Origin: Ophioderma brevispina
Lineage: Eukaryota > Echinodermata > Ophiuroidea > Amphilepidida > Ophiodermatidae
Assembly (NCBI GenBank): GCA_023653785.1
Contig: JAMKCH010044207.1
Span: 1-64,000, forward strand
Length of the DNA stretch: 64,000 nt
Reading direction: 5' to 3'
Below, one piece after another: positions 44,774 through 57,400 of this stretch. Positions within the stretch are counted from its first letter, which is position 1, and every line of letters begins with the position of its first letter. Both the position numbers and the translations under genes were made by a program. The notes below the pieces were generated by a model that saw only the letters and a list, made by a program, of their open reading frames with translations, ran no database searches and was not told the DNA's origin.

Positions 44774-47544
44774 TTCTGCTTAGCCTTTGCAGGCAATACG
44801 CACTTGAAATGCGTTTTTGACTTAAGTACTATCATCAACAATCAACGATGCATATCCTGCAAGCTATAAGTTTCTCTAATTATCATGCTATATGATAGCA
44901 AAAAAAAATCTTTAGATCAGATCAAACATTGATTAAAAACGAAAGAAAATTCCACACTCCAGCTATTGCCATAGGTTTTCATGCCAGTAGTACTAGTAGA
45001 AGTTGTTAACCGGCTATTTCAGGAAAAAAGGACTGTGGGACAGGGACTATATCTTCACATTGGCCTGCCGAGTAGCTGGCTTAAAATAAAGGTGAACCGA
45101 AGATTTCAAGTCATCATATTTTCGTGATATGTAGTGTTTCATATAGATTAGACACTCAATAGATCCCTTCCCTTTATTGGCTACAAAAATATTTTTAAAC
45201 TAAAATTGAAAACAAAAGTGATTTGTATATGCGTATATTTTCAATAGAAAAAATAGGCTGAATTTCGTATTTGCTCCTATAGGAAATTTCCCCCAAAAGG
45301 GGGGAAAAAATTTCACCAATTTTCGTCCAAAGAACCAGTCTAGCCTTAATCCTTTCGGGGGGTATTTTTGACAGAGAATTTACACCAGTGCAAAAATCAG
45401 AATTTCCTATTTTTTATGGACACCTGTTATTTGAATCTCTCGTTGCACCTTTAAGCACCGACATGCTAGGCTACTAAGCAGGCCAGGCCTAGGGACTAAA
45501 GACCGAGTCATGGGTTTTATGACATGTCCCACCGGGAATCGCCATTGGAATGTCATCGACAAAAGACATCATAAAGGTTTTATAATAAATTTATGTCAAA
45601 AATGCAAATGATTCAATGACGTTTGGTGCATTTAGACATCAATTCAAATGACGATGCTCAGCACTGGGTAGGCCTATCATGCCATATGAGTACTGGGTAT
45701 TTAATTATGTATTCATGCAATGCATTTTGCTTCATCGGGATGTTGACCATGCTGACCGGAAAATTGAAAAAAATTATTAAAAGCAAAAAATAAAAAAAAT
45801 AAAAAATTAAATTGTTAAATCGGGACAAAAAGGGCCCCTTTAAAAAAAGCTAGTTAAATTTATGTCATGTTGTGAATTGCCGGCCATGCCATGCATGCAA
45901 TGGCAATGGAAAGCATTGATTGCAGTACCTAGATTTATGAAAAATTTCTGTCGGTGTCTTGGATCAGGCCAGGCGTGAGTCTTGCCTAGCTAAACTAGGC
46001 TTAGCTAAACCATGCTAAACCGTGTAAATTGAGGCGTTAGCCTTAGCTTAGTAGTTTCCTTAGTGTTAACTTATACCGTCATGTTTTGTTGACAGGATTC
46101 AGAACATAGGCCTAAATATAATGTGAAATATATGAACATAGTAGTAGGCCTATACAGCCCCTGTCTATAAAATGGTACAATCAAAAACCGATTTTTTCAA
46201 GATTATATCTACCCATAAGACGTGGTTTTGTATCACATTCAAGAGAAAAGAACAGGCTTGTCCAGGATTTTGTTTCATCTCAATTGGTTATTTAAATTGA
46301 GGATAACCCAGTTTACTGCGGAAACAAAACGAAGTTGTGTCACTTGCTGGTTTGAGTGAAACGTGAAACGAATTAGTTTAAAACATAAGTGATTCACACT
46401 TGAACACAGATATGAAATCTCTTTTTAAAAAAAGGATTATTAACTTCATAAATAAAACGCTAAACGATACGGAAAACAGTACATAATGGTGGAAGTTATG
46501 TTTAGTAAGTTCTGGCTTTAATATAAGGAATAACATTCCACATTACTGTTGTTTGTCAGAATGAGAACATGAGCGTACAACGGCGTAGCGCGTACAGCAA
46601 TCTGGGGAGAGCGTTTCTTTTGGTCTTGAATTATCATGAAACGCAAATTCATACCACCACTTTGATACTTTGCTTCCAATTCAATTTTTATGACTTCAAC
46701 AATAAGAAATGCACCAAAGATAGTGACATATTTTAAACCATTTCTTGGATTTGGAGTGATTATTTTCGGTTGCAATTCATTCCTTCTGGCATGATTTTAA
46801 ACGATATACCAATCTGTAATAAATTCAAAAGCTCCATTTAATTGACCGTGCATAAATATGTGTATTGTTTGTGATTTCTCGAAAAGAAGTTTTTATATGA
46901 CTGATATGTGACTATTAAAACTTGTGTCGATTAACGTAGACTTCCTTTGTTACTAAATTTAATCTGTGTTTTGTTTCTTTGTCAAGTTGCAATTCTTTTT
47001 GTGAGCTTTAGACAGCATGGCATTAGCTGGCCGGAAAAACTCTGCCAATGAATAAAAGTGGCACAAAATCGATTTGGTATATGCACTAAATTGATTAGAT
47101 CTCGGATTGACAAAAGCAAATGAGAATGAGGATGAATCAAAACACCATTGGAAAGCCTGGTCTTGTTCTTTAACATATGTTAAAGTAAGAATGACTTTTA
47201 TTTGAAATTTCATAATTTAACCAATTTTTTGTCTGATTGTACCAGGTACCATTTTTTTTAGACGCATGTAGGGTCGATAGGACATTGATTAACCTTACAA
47301 ACAATCCACAACCAGGACCCTGTCTGCAAATGCCATAATATAATTACCATCACCATTCCTTTCTAAAATATGTGCTACAGGTGCGAGCTAGGTGGCTGCA
47401 TGAAATGCATAGATCTATGTATTTCCTTGGCTGTTGCTTGTCATGGTCTGTTTGGAGGGAGGGGGAAACGGCGTAGTTTGGACACAGAGAAAAGGACAGT
47501 ACTTATATAAAATCTGTAGTTCAAAATCTGTGTACCAATTTAAA
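44774..47544. other. No gene recognised
   Basis: AT-rich DNA. Minus-strand frames at 46518-46775 and 46959-47213 have no motif. The missing F-box exon(s) of FBXW4 could lie here or further right, but I could not identify them. Confidence 0.4.
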
Positions 47545-48362
47545 GTACAGGAGGAGATTTTTTGAGATGCAAAGTTCTCTCAAATTGCATGGGATCGGGT
47601 CGAGACCACCTACCGAGAACGTTGAGAAAAGTTTATGGACCAACAGTCAAAAGAAAACCGCAAAACCTGTTTTGAACTGACCGCTATCATAAATGTCCTC
47701 TAAAGCAAACCATGATTTATCATTTCTGTCTTGAAACAAAGCAATGATTTAAATCATAATCTTATTGCATAAGAAGACGGCGTATTCGGCTTTTACTTCA
47801 GGTTGATAGATCTAATTACATTGGTAAGCCATTCATATGCAAAAAACCAGGGTTCGCTTTTTTTTGAAATCTCTCGTCTCTTTAAAAGCAGGCCTGCTGA
47901 ACAAAGCAACCCATGATCTACTGCTCCAATCTTCCTGATACTGCACATATCTTTTTTTATTGTATTTTTATTGATTGCATTCAAATTAGTCACCAAATTG
48001 AAAGAGACATGAGGAGGATTCCAGAAAAGAGAAAGAAAGCCCCCCAAATTTTTGTCGAACCCCGTTTTTTTGCATATTTGGAAGCTTCAAGGTATTAGAT
48101 CACAACTGACGTGAATAAGTCGAATGTGCTGTCTTTATGTAATAAGATGATGATTAAGTACTTATTTCGTGCCACGACAGAAAGTCAAAAGATGGTTTTC
48201 TATGGGGGGACGATTGCAATAGCAGGCAAGTTCAAAACAAGGTTTGCGGTTTCTTTTGTACTTCTTGCACATCACCTTCGAACCGTCGAGGTAGGTGGTC
48301 ATACCAGTGGAAAATTAAGAGAAATTTGTATCCTACAAAATCTCCTCCGTCACTTTAAAGAT
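47545..48362. repeat. Two head-to-head copies of repeat family C
   Basis: 47545-47890 carries the family C blocks in plus orientation (GACCACCTACCGAGAACG, AAAAGAAAACCGCAAAACC, GGCGTATTCGGC). 47990-48362 carries them inverted (AAAACAAGGTTTGCGGTTTTC-like, CGAGGTAGGTGGTC, CTATGGGGGGACGATTGC). A spacer of about 100 bp separates them, giving a large fold-back of about 0.8 kb. The 84- and 88-codon frames within it are not supported as genes. Confidence 0.8.
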
Positions 48363-49420
48363 GTAATTCCAATTTAAAGGTCCAAGGAGAGATTTGAGGG
48401 GAGTGTCCATATGTGTCATTGAGTGATTTCATATTTAGAGTAGACAAGCAATATATACTTGTCTCGTCTGAAGTATGAAATGGCGAAGCGTACGTGCATC
48501 CAGTGCGCCTTTCAGTACAGTGACGTGTGCTTTACCTACGCTTTCACGCTGAAAGTCAATGATATATGCTCGCGTCGCTATCTATACTTCGAAGCTGGGG
48601 AAGAAGGATATAGTTATTTTACCCTGAATTTTCTACAAGTCTTAAAAGTGAAAGCAAATTTGTTTTTATTTGATTTATATTGCAATTAAAAATTAAATTT
48701 AGAATAATTAATCTTTTTTGGGTCACCCTGTATTACACAAGTTTTGTACCAAAGAATAACAGCTTTATCTTAGATGGTACTTGTACTATGTAGGCCCTAA
48801 TATTATTGATGGAAAGCATTACTATCAATCTGGGTGCATTCAATTTATTAGGTCTAGATAAGCCCTTAGGCCGTACTATAAAAAGGTTTCAGGCCAGCGG
48901 CCCGTAACCAGATTTTTTAGGGAGGAACCTTTTCCCAAAATTCGACCTCTTCCAAAGGGGGTGGGCGACGGGAATTTGAAAGTGGACCCTTTTTACCAAA
49001 TTTTAACTTTTTTTTGACAAAATAGCATAAACCCCTAATTTTTGGCTTGCTCCGCTCCAAAATTTGTTCCTTGTGAGAGATTTTAGTTTTTTTGGCTTTT
49101 TGGAATGGGGGGGGGGGGGTGTTCACCTCTCCACATCTTTAATTTTCAATGACCGAAAGCTTACCCATTCATGCCATTTTCAATTTTGTTTTGCTTCTTC
49201 AATTTTTTTTCAGAGCTGGCAACTTTATTACATCACCCAGCTTGATGTGTCCATGATGGTGGTTGCGGAGAATTAGACCTTCTCCTTGCAGATCTTTGTG
49301 TAAGTAGAAAAACATCCAGTTGTTTGGTTCATGGAAAAAAAGACAATTTAAACAAACAAATTAAACAGTGTGTGTTCTTCATGGAAGTTGCACTTGCTTT
49401 TGCTGCACAAGTTTCTTACT
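48363..49420. other. No gene recognised; low-complexity patches
   Basis: A 76-codon plus-strand frame at 48459-48689 lacks any motif. A G-run of 13 is at about 49109-49121, next to GGCGACGGGAATTTGAAA-type repeat DNA. Confidence 0.45.
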
Positions 49421-49489
49421 AGAATTTCGGGTTCTCGGCTTTCGCGACTCGTGACGGGGGGGTTAGGTTCCGTACTGAACATTATCAAA

Positions 49490-49920
49490 CCGGACCTGTG
49501 TGTTAGTAAAACTTTGTACCCCTACTAGGGCCCTGTTTTAAATACACCCAGGATCCCCTTTGCAACTAAGTCCAATTTATGGAACTCCCAGAATGTAGGT
49601 CCTAACTGGCACAATTGTCCCTTCTCAATCTACACAAGATCCCTTTCCTCTGTCTAGAGCCCCTTCCCAGCTGACACAGAGCATCCTCTCAAGTCACTAA
49701 AATTCTCATCTAACACAGGTGCCCTTCCCAACTAAACCCAAATATGGCCAATCCCCAAACTAATGGTCTCCGTTCCAGACCACATGATCTTTTCTGAACT
49801 AACCCAGGATTCGTCTTCCCAATTACCCCAGGTCCATCACCAACTATCCCATGTTTTCCTTCCAACCACACCCAGGGTTCTCCTTCCCGAACACCCCAGT
49901 CATGCCTTCAGCACTCCAAG
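49490..49920 (+). repeat. Degenerate C-rich tandem array, unit about 30-35 bp
   Basis: Loose repetition of an AACTAACCCAGGNTCCCCTTCCC-like unit (for example CAACTATCCCATGTTTTCCTT and CAACCACACCCAGGGTTCTCC) across about 430 bp, each with an ACCCAGG-like core. Too diverged to count units exactly. Confidence 0.5.
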
Positions 49921-52750
49921 GCACTGAGTTAATAATACTTCCCGTAAGAATAAGTTAGTTCTTGAGGGTCCCTTTGGGAAATGTTTGCCTCAGAAGCTTA
50001 ATTTGAGGCGAATTGATTCTAAAGCCTGCATATTCCTCCCAAAATACATTTATAAGGCCCTAATTAAGGTGGCTGTTACGTCAGGAATTCAAAGGGAATG
50101 TTTTTGCAGTATCTTCTTAATTGTTGTTCAAACATTACAAAAGGAAATGATGATAAGGAAATGAGCTCAAGAATCCAAATATGATATTTTTCCAAAATAC
50201 ATATGTTTGAGAAATCATAAAAAATGGTGATTTCCACTCAGTTTTTGTTACCTATAAAAAAATATAGAATGTATAAAAGATGTGCCTTGTCGTATTTGTA
50301 TTACAGATTCATAGTTCTAGGTTCGGTATTTCCCTTTTTTTCAAATTATGCACTATTATCAAATGATTTGCCAAAAAAGGCCCAAAATCCGCATGTTTCA
50401 CATTTGGAACAACGCAAGATTGTTCAAAAGTATGCATAAATCACGATTTTTAAACCAAAAAATGAACAACTAAAAAATACCGACCTAGTCTTGTAGATTT
50501 GAATTGTCTATACGATGCATTTCTTTTCTACCGTTGCTGATATGGATTTCGAGTAACTGGGCACCGAAAATCACGAATATAGCCGAAGAGTGAAAACAGA
50601 GAAAATTGCATTTTGTCCAAATATTGTCCCGTTTCGCGACAAAAGATAGCTTATTACCAAAACACAAGTTCATCTCTTATTCTTAACACTGTTTCTGCAC
50701 CAGGTCAAATACTTCATCTGCATACTTATGATAAAATTCAACCAATTTATGCGGCTCAAATGTTGAAATAAAATCCATTTGTTTGCAAAAGATCTCACGT
50801 GGGCAAACCCTTTTACAATTGCAACAAGTTACCATGAGTATGCGTCATATCGAATCGACGCATCAAGGCGTTTCTGATGCGCTCAATAAATCCCGCTGCG
50901 CCGAATAGCACAGACGAGTATTGCGTAATACGCGAAAATTACCGCCCTTTTGCAGTTCAGCCCATGTGATTGTTGTTGGTCAAAAATGCGTAAAATAGTA
51001 AAAGTAAAATGACAAAATAGAGGAAAAAAATAAAATATATATAGATTCTGTTTTTGTTAAAATATATGGAAAGAAACATGTTAATGACATTAAACTGAAA
51101 AAAACTAAAAAACTGGCCATTTGACTAAGTCATGAATTACCAGCCACCTTAAAAGACAAAAATCAGTTCCCAAGTCCTAAGTTCAAAAGTCGGGGAACAC
51201 ACATCCATACCCAGAGTGACCCCTGGTCTCTCGGCCTCTCACACTCTCCCTTTTTCCTCGTGATATTGAGCAACTTTTAGAATTCCAAAAGCCCCCAAGT
51301 TCTCCATTTTTTTTCTAATTTCTAAGGGCCCTAGTAAAAGACAAATCAGTTCCCAAGCTCTTAGTGGAAGTCAGCCACACAAATCCGTACCAAAAAAAGT
51401 TGAGTGACCTGCTCACCCCTCACTCCTCTACTCTCATTACTTCACTTTCTTGATTTCTTTACAGCCCACATTTCCCATCTACCTGTACATAGTCTCCAAA
51501 TACCCTAAAAAAAAAAAACTATCTTGACAAACCATTTGTATGTTTAAGATATCAAATTGGACTGATTTTTAGCATTTAAACATTTTTTCGGATTATAACA
51601 AACTCATCCACAGACTCATTAAGCAAAATATTTAAATTTTATGTATTAGTTAGGAAGAAAAAGAAATAAAAATGTCAATATGACAATAAATATCTAGGCC
51701 CCATAGCAGGGAAAGCACCATGGAGCAGAGCACGTAAGTGGCCAAGGACAAAACGATTATTAATGGATGTAGTACCATATTATCCTATAACAAATATGTG
51801 ACTTGATGATCACATCTGTTATTCTGATATAGGCATTGGTTACGGGATAATTGACATGATGTCTTATGGTATATTGGATTCATGACTGATGTTCTGCAAG
51901 CATAAAGATGCCCACAAATTAGGTGTAGCTTTATGAGATTAGAATACTTAACCGTATTTCCACCCCTATCCAAACACAATAGATGAGACTCAGACTGAAT
52001 GTAACCAATTGTGATGTACCACTTATTTTACCAGCATTCGTTTGGATAATTTTGATACAATGTATTATGGGGTATTGGATTGTTTCAGGGATCTTCAACA
52101 AATTTTCTTTAGTCCACAATGCAAGTTTAAACATCTTGCAAAACAAAAAGCTAAACTTCGGGTCCAATTAAAAAAACAACAACTTTAGTCTTCTTCAGAA
52201 TACATCTAAAAGATTTTCTTGGGTTATAAATCAATCCCCAAATGCCTTAATTCCCAATAGGTTATATTTTAGTCACCCCGCTCTCTCTCCGAGCACACTA
52301 ATTAATGTTTTCTCAACTATAGTACCCCCCATTTAGGAACATGGAATATTCCACATTGGCAGGTCTCTAATGTAACCTTTTTTTTTTTTCCCCCCCCCAT
52401 TTTTTCTTGCAACACTTGCTCACCACAATCATTCACAATTCCACATGTGCCTTCACAAAAAAAACACAAATACCGCTTTCGGCCCTGGAGAAGACTTAAA
52501 ACACATAACATTATCAATTTCTCGCTCCCCAAATCATGCTTCCTATATCCAAAACCGTTGACAGAAGTCCAAATTTTTCTCACATGCAAAGGCAGTACCT
52601 ACCCCAATACGGCACCTTACTGTCTTCGTGTCGGCAACATTTTGGATTTTCAAAATAGAACAATTCCATATACAGACTAGTCTGATAAAAAAATGGTTCC
52701 TAATAATTGTGTAAAGGTCCAAGGCATGATCACCAATGCCTCTTCCCCAG
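49921..52750. other. No gene recognised
   Basis: AT-rich. Two similar blocks (AAAAGACAAA..TCAGTTCCCAAG at about 51152 and about 51338) suggest a small diverged direct duplication of about 190 bp. No coding evidence. Confidence 0.45.
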
Positions 52751-52797
52751 GAATCACAGATTTTACAGGAAGTGGGAAAAGTCTGGTTCAGAGAAAG
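52751..52797 (+). CDS. Possible exon of the unknown plus-strand gene
   Basis: 47 bp between a good acceptor (CCTCTTCCCCAG) and donor (AAAG|GTATGG). Read as NHRFYRKWEKSGSEK with one base left over, it joins exon 54270-54396 in phase, the split codon giving Ala. This is splice-site reasoning only; no homology supports it. Confidence 0.3.
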
Positions 52798-52969
52798 GTA
52801 TGGGTATCGTTTTGTAAATCTTGTTGCCTTTGAAACTATGTTTTAGCCTTATTGAAAATCAAGGTGGCATTCATTTCTTTTGGGTTCAAAAGCTAGGAAA
52901 GAAGAAGGACATCGTTTCGGTACCTAACCCTAACACCTAATATCTATTGCTCCTCTACCAAACCCTGGC

Positions 52970-53055
52970 TTGATAGCTCATTGGGCAATGAGTGCCTGTG
53001 CTGGTAATACGGAGGGTAGCTGGTTACAAATCGGCTAAGCGCATATGTTTTTTTT
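52970..53055 (+). repeat. tRNA-like SINE head
   Basis: TTGATAGCTCATTGGGCAATG is a good A-box (D-arm) and AGCTGGTTACAAATCGGCT, about 45 nt later, resembles the B-box/T-arm. Stems are incomplete, so this is a SINE remnant rather than a tRNA gene. Confidence 0.55.
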
Positions 53056-54269
53056 TGTTTAACATAAGTGCGCTGCCATCGCCAGGGAAAGATTAAGAAT
53101 AGCACCAAATAAAAGCTTGACGAGTCCCAGAAACCATAAATAGTTGTTGTAGGGCGGAGGGAGATAACAAATACCAGTTAAGTTGTCCTTATCTCTTTAA
53201 TATGATGTGTATTGGTTAATTCTGGGTTACCCTTAGAAGAGGGATGGGAAATAGCAGGTGGCGTTGCATTTCCTCCAAAAACAAATACGTTGAAAACATT
53301 AATGAGAATTCAAAGTGAAAGAAGTAACTCTTTGTGTGTGGGTGTGACCGAATATGATAATTTATAAAACATATGGGACTTTGGCTTAAAACTTAAAAAA
53401 ATGAGCTTATAACATCACATCAACTGGAAATGCAAGTGCACCCTGCTCATGGGAAAAGTTTAATTATCAGTCGCCATATCATCTCATTGCATCAGTGATT
53501 ATTAAAATGCATAGTGGCATGACACCCCACACCTGACCCCAATTCCTAGTTCTTTGCCCCTTAGTGTGATAATGCGTTTTTAAGCATTATAGTTATACGC
53601 TGTTTTATAAATTTCTTTTCAAGATGTTGCAACAAATGTGAGAGAGCGTCTGATTGAAAGGAAAAGCAGCCATATGCTGGTGAAGATATGATTGTTAAAA
53701 AAAATCTGTATCCGTTTTGGTGTTGTATTAGGCCTACAATTATGTGTTGAGGTGGTAAAAGGCACCGACTAGTCAATGCATCCAGCTAACTAAAAACTTC
53801 AAATGTAAAAACTGAAGTGTTGAAAGTAACATTAAACAGATTGCAAGAAGCCAACGAAGGGTATACTCAAGTATCGTGTTCCAGCAATAAAGTAATCAAA
53901 TCATGCGTGAAGAATAAAGCAAATATGAACATGGCCAATTTAATATACGTTGTGTGTCTGGTGCTGTAGAACTGCATTTGAGATTTCTAAGAAATATGAG
54001 ATAGGCAAAATAAAACCAAAATTTGTCATATTGGCTTACTTAACCAAAAGTGGTATAGGACCATAAAACAAAGAATCATCTCACAGTGCCGCTAATTATG
54101 CTATGTGTGCAGAGATTATTCCATAACTGTATTGATTTAAGTATTACAAAAACTGTTGTGGTCCCATACCCATAATTGAAGGCCAGAAATCAAATGTGCG
54201 GGTAGATTAGGCCAACCATTTTTCCGAATCAGGAGATGTGAATACCTTTCATTTCTTTTTTTTTTTCAG
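53056..54269. other. Probable intron of the unknown plus-strand gene
   Basis: Nothing recognised except a polypyrimidine tract running into the acceptor at 54269. A 71-codon minus-strand frame (53561-53776) shows no motif. Confidence 0.4.
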
Positions 54270-54396
54270 CTCTTGAAGCTGGTATTCAGGAGCAGGCGCG
54301 GTTAACTCAGAATTATCAGAAGACATATCTAAAGTGGACAAAGACATCAAGTTTTGCACATCAGCAATTCAAGCACAACAGATCTAACTGCGAAAG
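54270..54396 (+). CDS. Exon of an unrecognised helical protein
   Basis: 127 bp, flanked by an excellent acceptor (TTCTTTTTTTTTTTCAG) and donor (GAAAG|GTAATG). The 41 full codons include LEAGIQEQARLTQNYQKTYL and KWTKTSSFAHQQFKHNRSN, a polar, Gln/Lys-rich sequence with helical character and no signal or membrane segment. Phases (two bases at each end) match the next exon. The composition looks genuinely coding compared with surrounding AT-rich noise. I do not recognise the family. Confidence 0.65.
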
Positions 54397-54880
54397 GTAA
54401 TGGGTTCTTTCTAATAATGATCTGGATCTCGTGGAAACTGACTGGCCGGCCTTTATTTACGGGATTTTTGCTGATTTGAGTATGTCGAAAATGAAATAAT
54501 AACCAGACATGAAACTAGTTAAAAACAATAGTTAGCCATTAAAAAACAATTTAAATCAATATGAATTCATGTAGCAATGTTTGAAATTAAACTGCAGAAA
54601 CCTGCCCATTTAGAAAGTATTAATTTGTTGTCAGGTGTAAGACTGAATACACCATGCATTGCCACTATGCAATTGTTGCTGTGCAGTTACCTTCATTCAG
54701 ATTTGCTATCTCCTTAGGATGAAAGCAGAATTCAAAGTTATTAATAAAATTCACAATTTTAGTTAGTGGACCATGTTACATTATCTTTTATTAAACTTCT
54801 TTCTATCAGTCTTCAATACCTTTCATTTACCGCTCTTTGATTGTGTCATTATCATGTACTGCACTTTACCACATCAACAG

Positions 54881-54967
54881 TCTGAAGAGTCATTTCAGTG
54901 TCCTGCAACAACACCAAAGGCCTTCCCAAGAAGCAAGAAAGAGGCATGTCAAATTGGAAAGTAAAAG
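54881..54967 (+). CDS. Next exon of the same unrecognised protein
   Basis: Acceptor CACATCAACAG. The first T completes AG|T (Ser) from the previous exon. Then follow 28 codons, LKSHFSVLQQHQRPSQEARK continuing RHVKLESK, to donor AAAG|GTAAAA; an alternative donor lies seven bases earlier. Heptad-like Leu/Val spacing suggests continuation of a coiled coil. The other frame that reads through this exon (from 54773) has a hydrophobic start and is judged a shadow. No further exon was confidently found downstream. Confidence 0.6.
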
Positions 54968-55009
54968 GTAAAACAATTTGAAAGCCTGGTTACTCTTGAA
55001 TCTTCTCAC

Positions 55010-55420
55010 TTAGCAAAAAATTGGAAGGTTAGCAGGTAGCTACCTGTGGTTTACTGGGTGGTCCCAGAGAGTAGACATGCACGATAGTTAGGTAGAAGGT
55101 GACTACCAGAAACCTAGTGGAAGATCGTTGGATACAAAGTCTGGATACTTGGGAACATGTGCAGAAATACGGGTAGTGGGGTAGGGTAGCTAACGATGGT
55201 AAAGGGTGGTTCGTATGTCTTACATGGAAAATTAGTAGGGTAGCAGTTGACTACAATTAAACCTAGTGGAACTCAATGGATACATGTGGGATACTTTGGA
55301 CTGTCTGCAGATAAACACGGCGTAGTTTGTGGGTAGGGTAGCTACCAGATGGTCACCAGGTGGTCTTTGCAAGGCACAGCAAATAGGTAGGTATAGGGTA
55401 GCAGGTCGCAGCCCACTCTT
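55010..55420. repeat. GGTAGCTAC-rich repeat related to 10953-11636
   Basis: Repeats GGTAGCTACC, GTAGGTAGAAGGTGACTACC, CCTAGTGGAA and GATACTTgGGA in two tandem rounds of about 200 bp (55030-55200 and 55220-55400). The GTAGCTAC motif density matches the inverted-end element at 10953-11636, which suggests a common family. Confidence 0.55.
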
Positions 55421-55799
55421 CCCGTTATATCCTTCACTCTCTTTGCTGTTACACATCAGCGGACTCTCTGTGCTGTCTCATAATGATAAAAATCCTCCAA
55501 AAACTTAGTATCTATAATCTATAGTGTCAAACTGGCTAAAAGATATAAAACTGAACACACAACACCCAAAAACAAAAATTCACCAAGTCATATCTTAAAA
55601 TCCTGCCCATCAAAATGAACAAAATTGCACAGGGATTAACTTCAATACCCAAAACATGTCTTGACTAAGCGTTGCAAAACTGACACAAATTGAAATGCGC
55701 AGACGTGGAAACCAATTGCTGTTATCAGATTGTAATGGACGGAATTCGCAAGGTAGAGTTTCAAAGCATAAAGGAAAATTATGGTGTGTCCTTTACCGT

Positions 55800-57400
55800 C
55801 AATAGTGTGTGTGTCCACCATGTGCTTGGGAGCATTCAGTTGAATCTGCTACGTATGCTGTTCAATAGGTTTCTGATGCTGTCTTGGGGGAGCTTGTGGG
55901 AGATTGTTCTCACTCTACCTGCTGAATATTTCTCATCGTCCGTTCTGGACTGGCTCTCATGTTCAAAATGTTCTCTTGTCCCCTAATTTGTATTCAATAA
56001 AAACAATTGATTAACAATGTCATCGTCTGTGTCCCTTCTGTTTATTCGCCTTGTCCTGTTTGTCCATCCCGTTAGAATCAAATACCCCAATATGGATTAA
56101 CTTTTGTATAGTGTATTGGTGTTATGCTCAAAGTACATTTGACTTTATTATGGCCTATATCATGTGTTTTCATTTTATGTCTTCACTACATTCTGTTTAA
56201 TACCAATACAATAAAAAACGGCTTTGATATAGCGCCTTCGCAAAACAAGGTCAAAGCGATTTACAAAATAGCGTAATTCCTATTTAGCCTAAAATATAGT
56301 AAATACAAAGGTAATTGTAAAAAGAGAACATGAGATAAGTAATTATCATCAAACTATTAAAAAAAAAAGAAAAAACATCATGTTCTCCTCAATGGAAAAT
56401 CTCAGTCCTTAAAGCTAACAGTCTGCTTGAAGATCATCATATCTCCTACCCAATCAATCATGAATTTAGGTTAGTTATCCCCAAATTTTCGAGCTACTGG
56501 ACCGCGAAAACTAGCATGCACCATGGACCTGGAGGTCAACAGCACTTTTTCAGTAAGGTGTTCCTTTAAGAATACGGTAAAATTGGTTTTGTCGTTACAA
56601 ATATTCCTATATCAATGACAACCATAATACAATACAATACCAAACGGCCATTTGATATAGCGCATTCTCAAAACACAAATTAGGTCAAAGCGCTTACAAA
56701 ATAGAGGAGTATTATTATTTAGCCTAAAACATGGTTACTCTTTACAAACCTATTGATTACTATGAGAGAAGTATTCTTAACATCAAACAAGAATAAAAAA
56801 AAAAGAAAACAGCTGAACAATTAAATATCATGTGAGGCTAATAACAAAAAACTAATTTAAGCCCACGATCAACTTTAGGAAAAGATGAAATTTTAGAGCT
56901 TTCTTAAAAGTAACAATGGACTTGGGTGCGAACAGAGACGAGAAAAGGGTAGAGTTCCATAGGCTAGGGCCGCATTGCTGAAAAGGCCCTTAACCAATGA
57001 CCTTTTTGTGCGGGGAAACAGTGAGGAGCCTCGTGTCATCTGCAGGACGCAATCCTGGCCTCCAGGAATATACGAAAAGGAGGGTACTTCGGACAAGTAA
57101 GATGAATTCCATCAAAAGTGATGGGCCTAGTCAATGCGAGATAAAATCAGTTGAAAGGACGAAGAGATAGATTGATAACAAACTCCAAATGTGATTAAAG
57201 CGGCGCTCGGTAACTATTGCGAAGGTGGAGTTAACAGACTTAATGAGGACCTTTACATGTTCGTAATAGACATTGTTGATCAAACACGACACCAAGGTTT
57301 TTCTAATTTGCCGAGGACTGGGGAACCTCCACTGTCCCCGCCCCTGATGGTAAATATCTGTGAGGAGACTTGTGTTTTAAAAAAGTCATAATTTATCGCT
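55800..57400 (-). mobile_element. 3' portion of a minus-strand LINE, copy 1
   Basis: On the minus strand, 57096-56893 encodes a decayed version of the same domain as 59080-58690 (GQDC...FPRTKRSLVKGLFSNAAL). It is followed by a long non-coding tail in which GATATAGCGCCTTCGCAAAAC...TCAAAGCG occurs twice (about 56227 and 56650). The stretch 55840-56900 matches 63046-64000, and 56380-57390 matches 58180-59370, all in the same orientation and differing mostly by small indels. Confidence 0.8.

Noticed and set aside
55690..55986. 98-codon plus-strand frame as an exon
   Set aside because: Its second half belongs to a repeat also present at 63046 onward, where the frame is not kept. The first 100 bp reads plausibly but has no strong acceptor.
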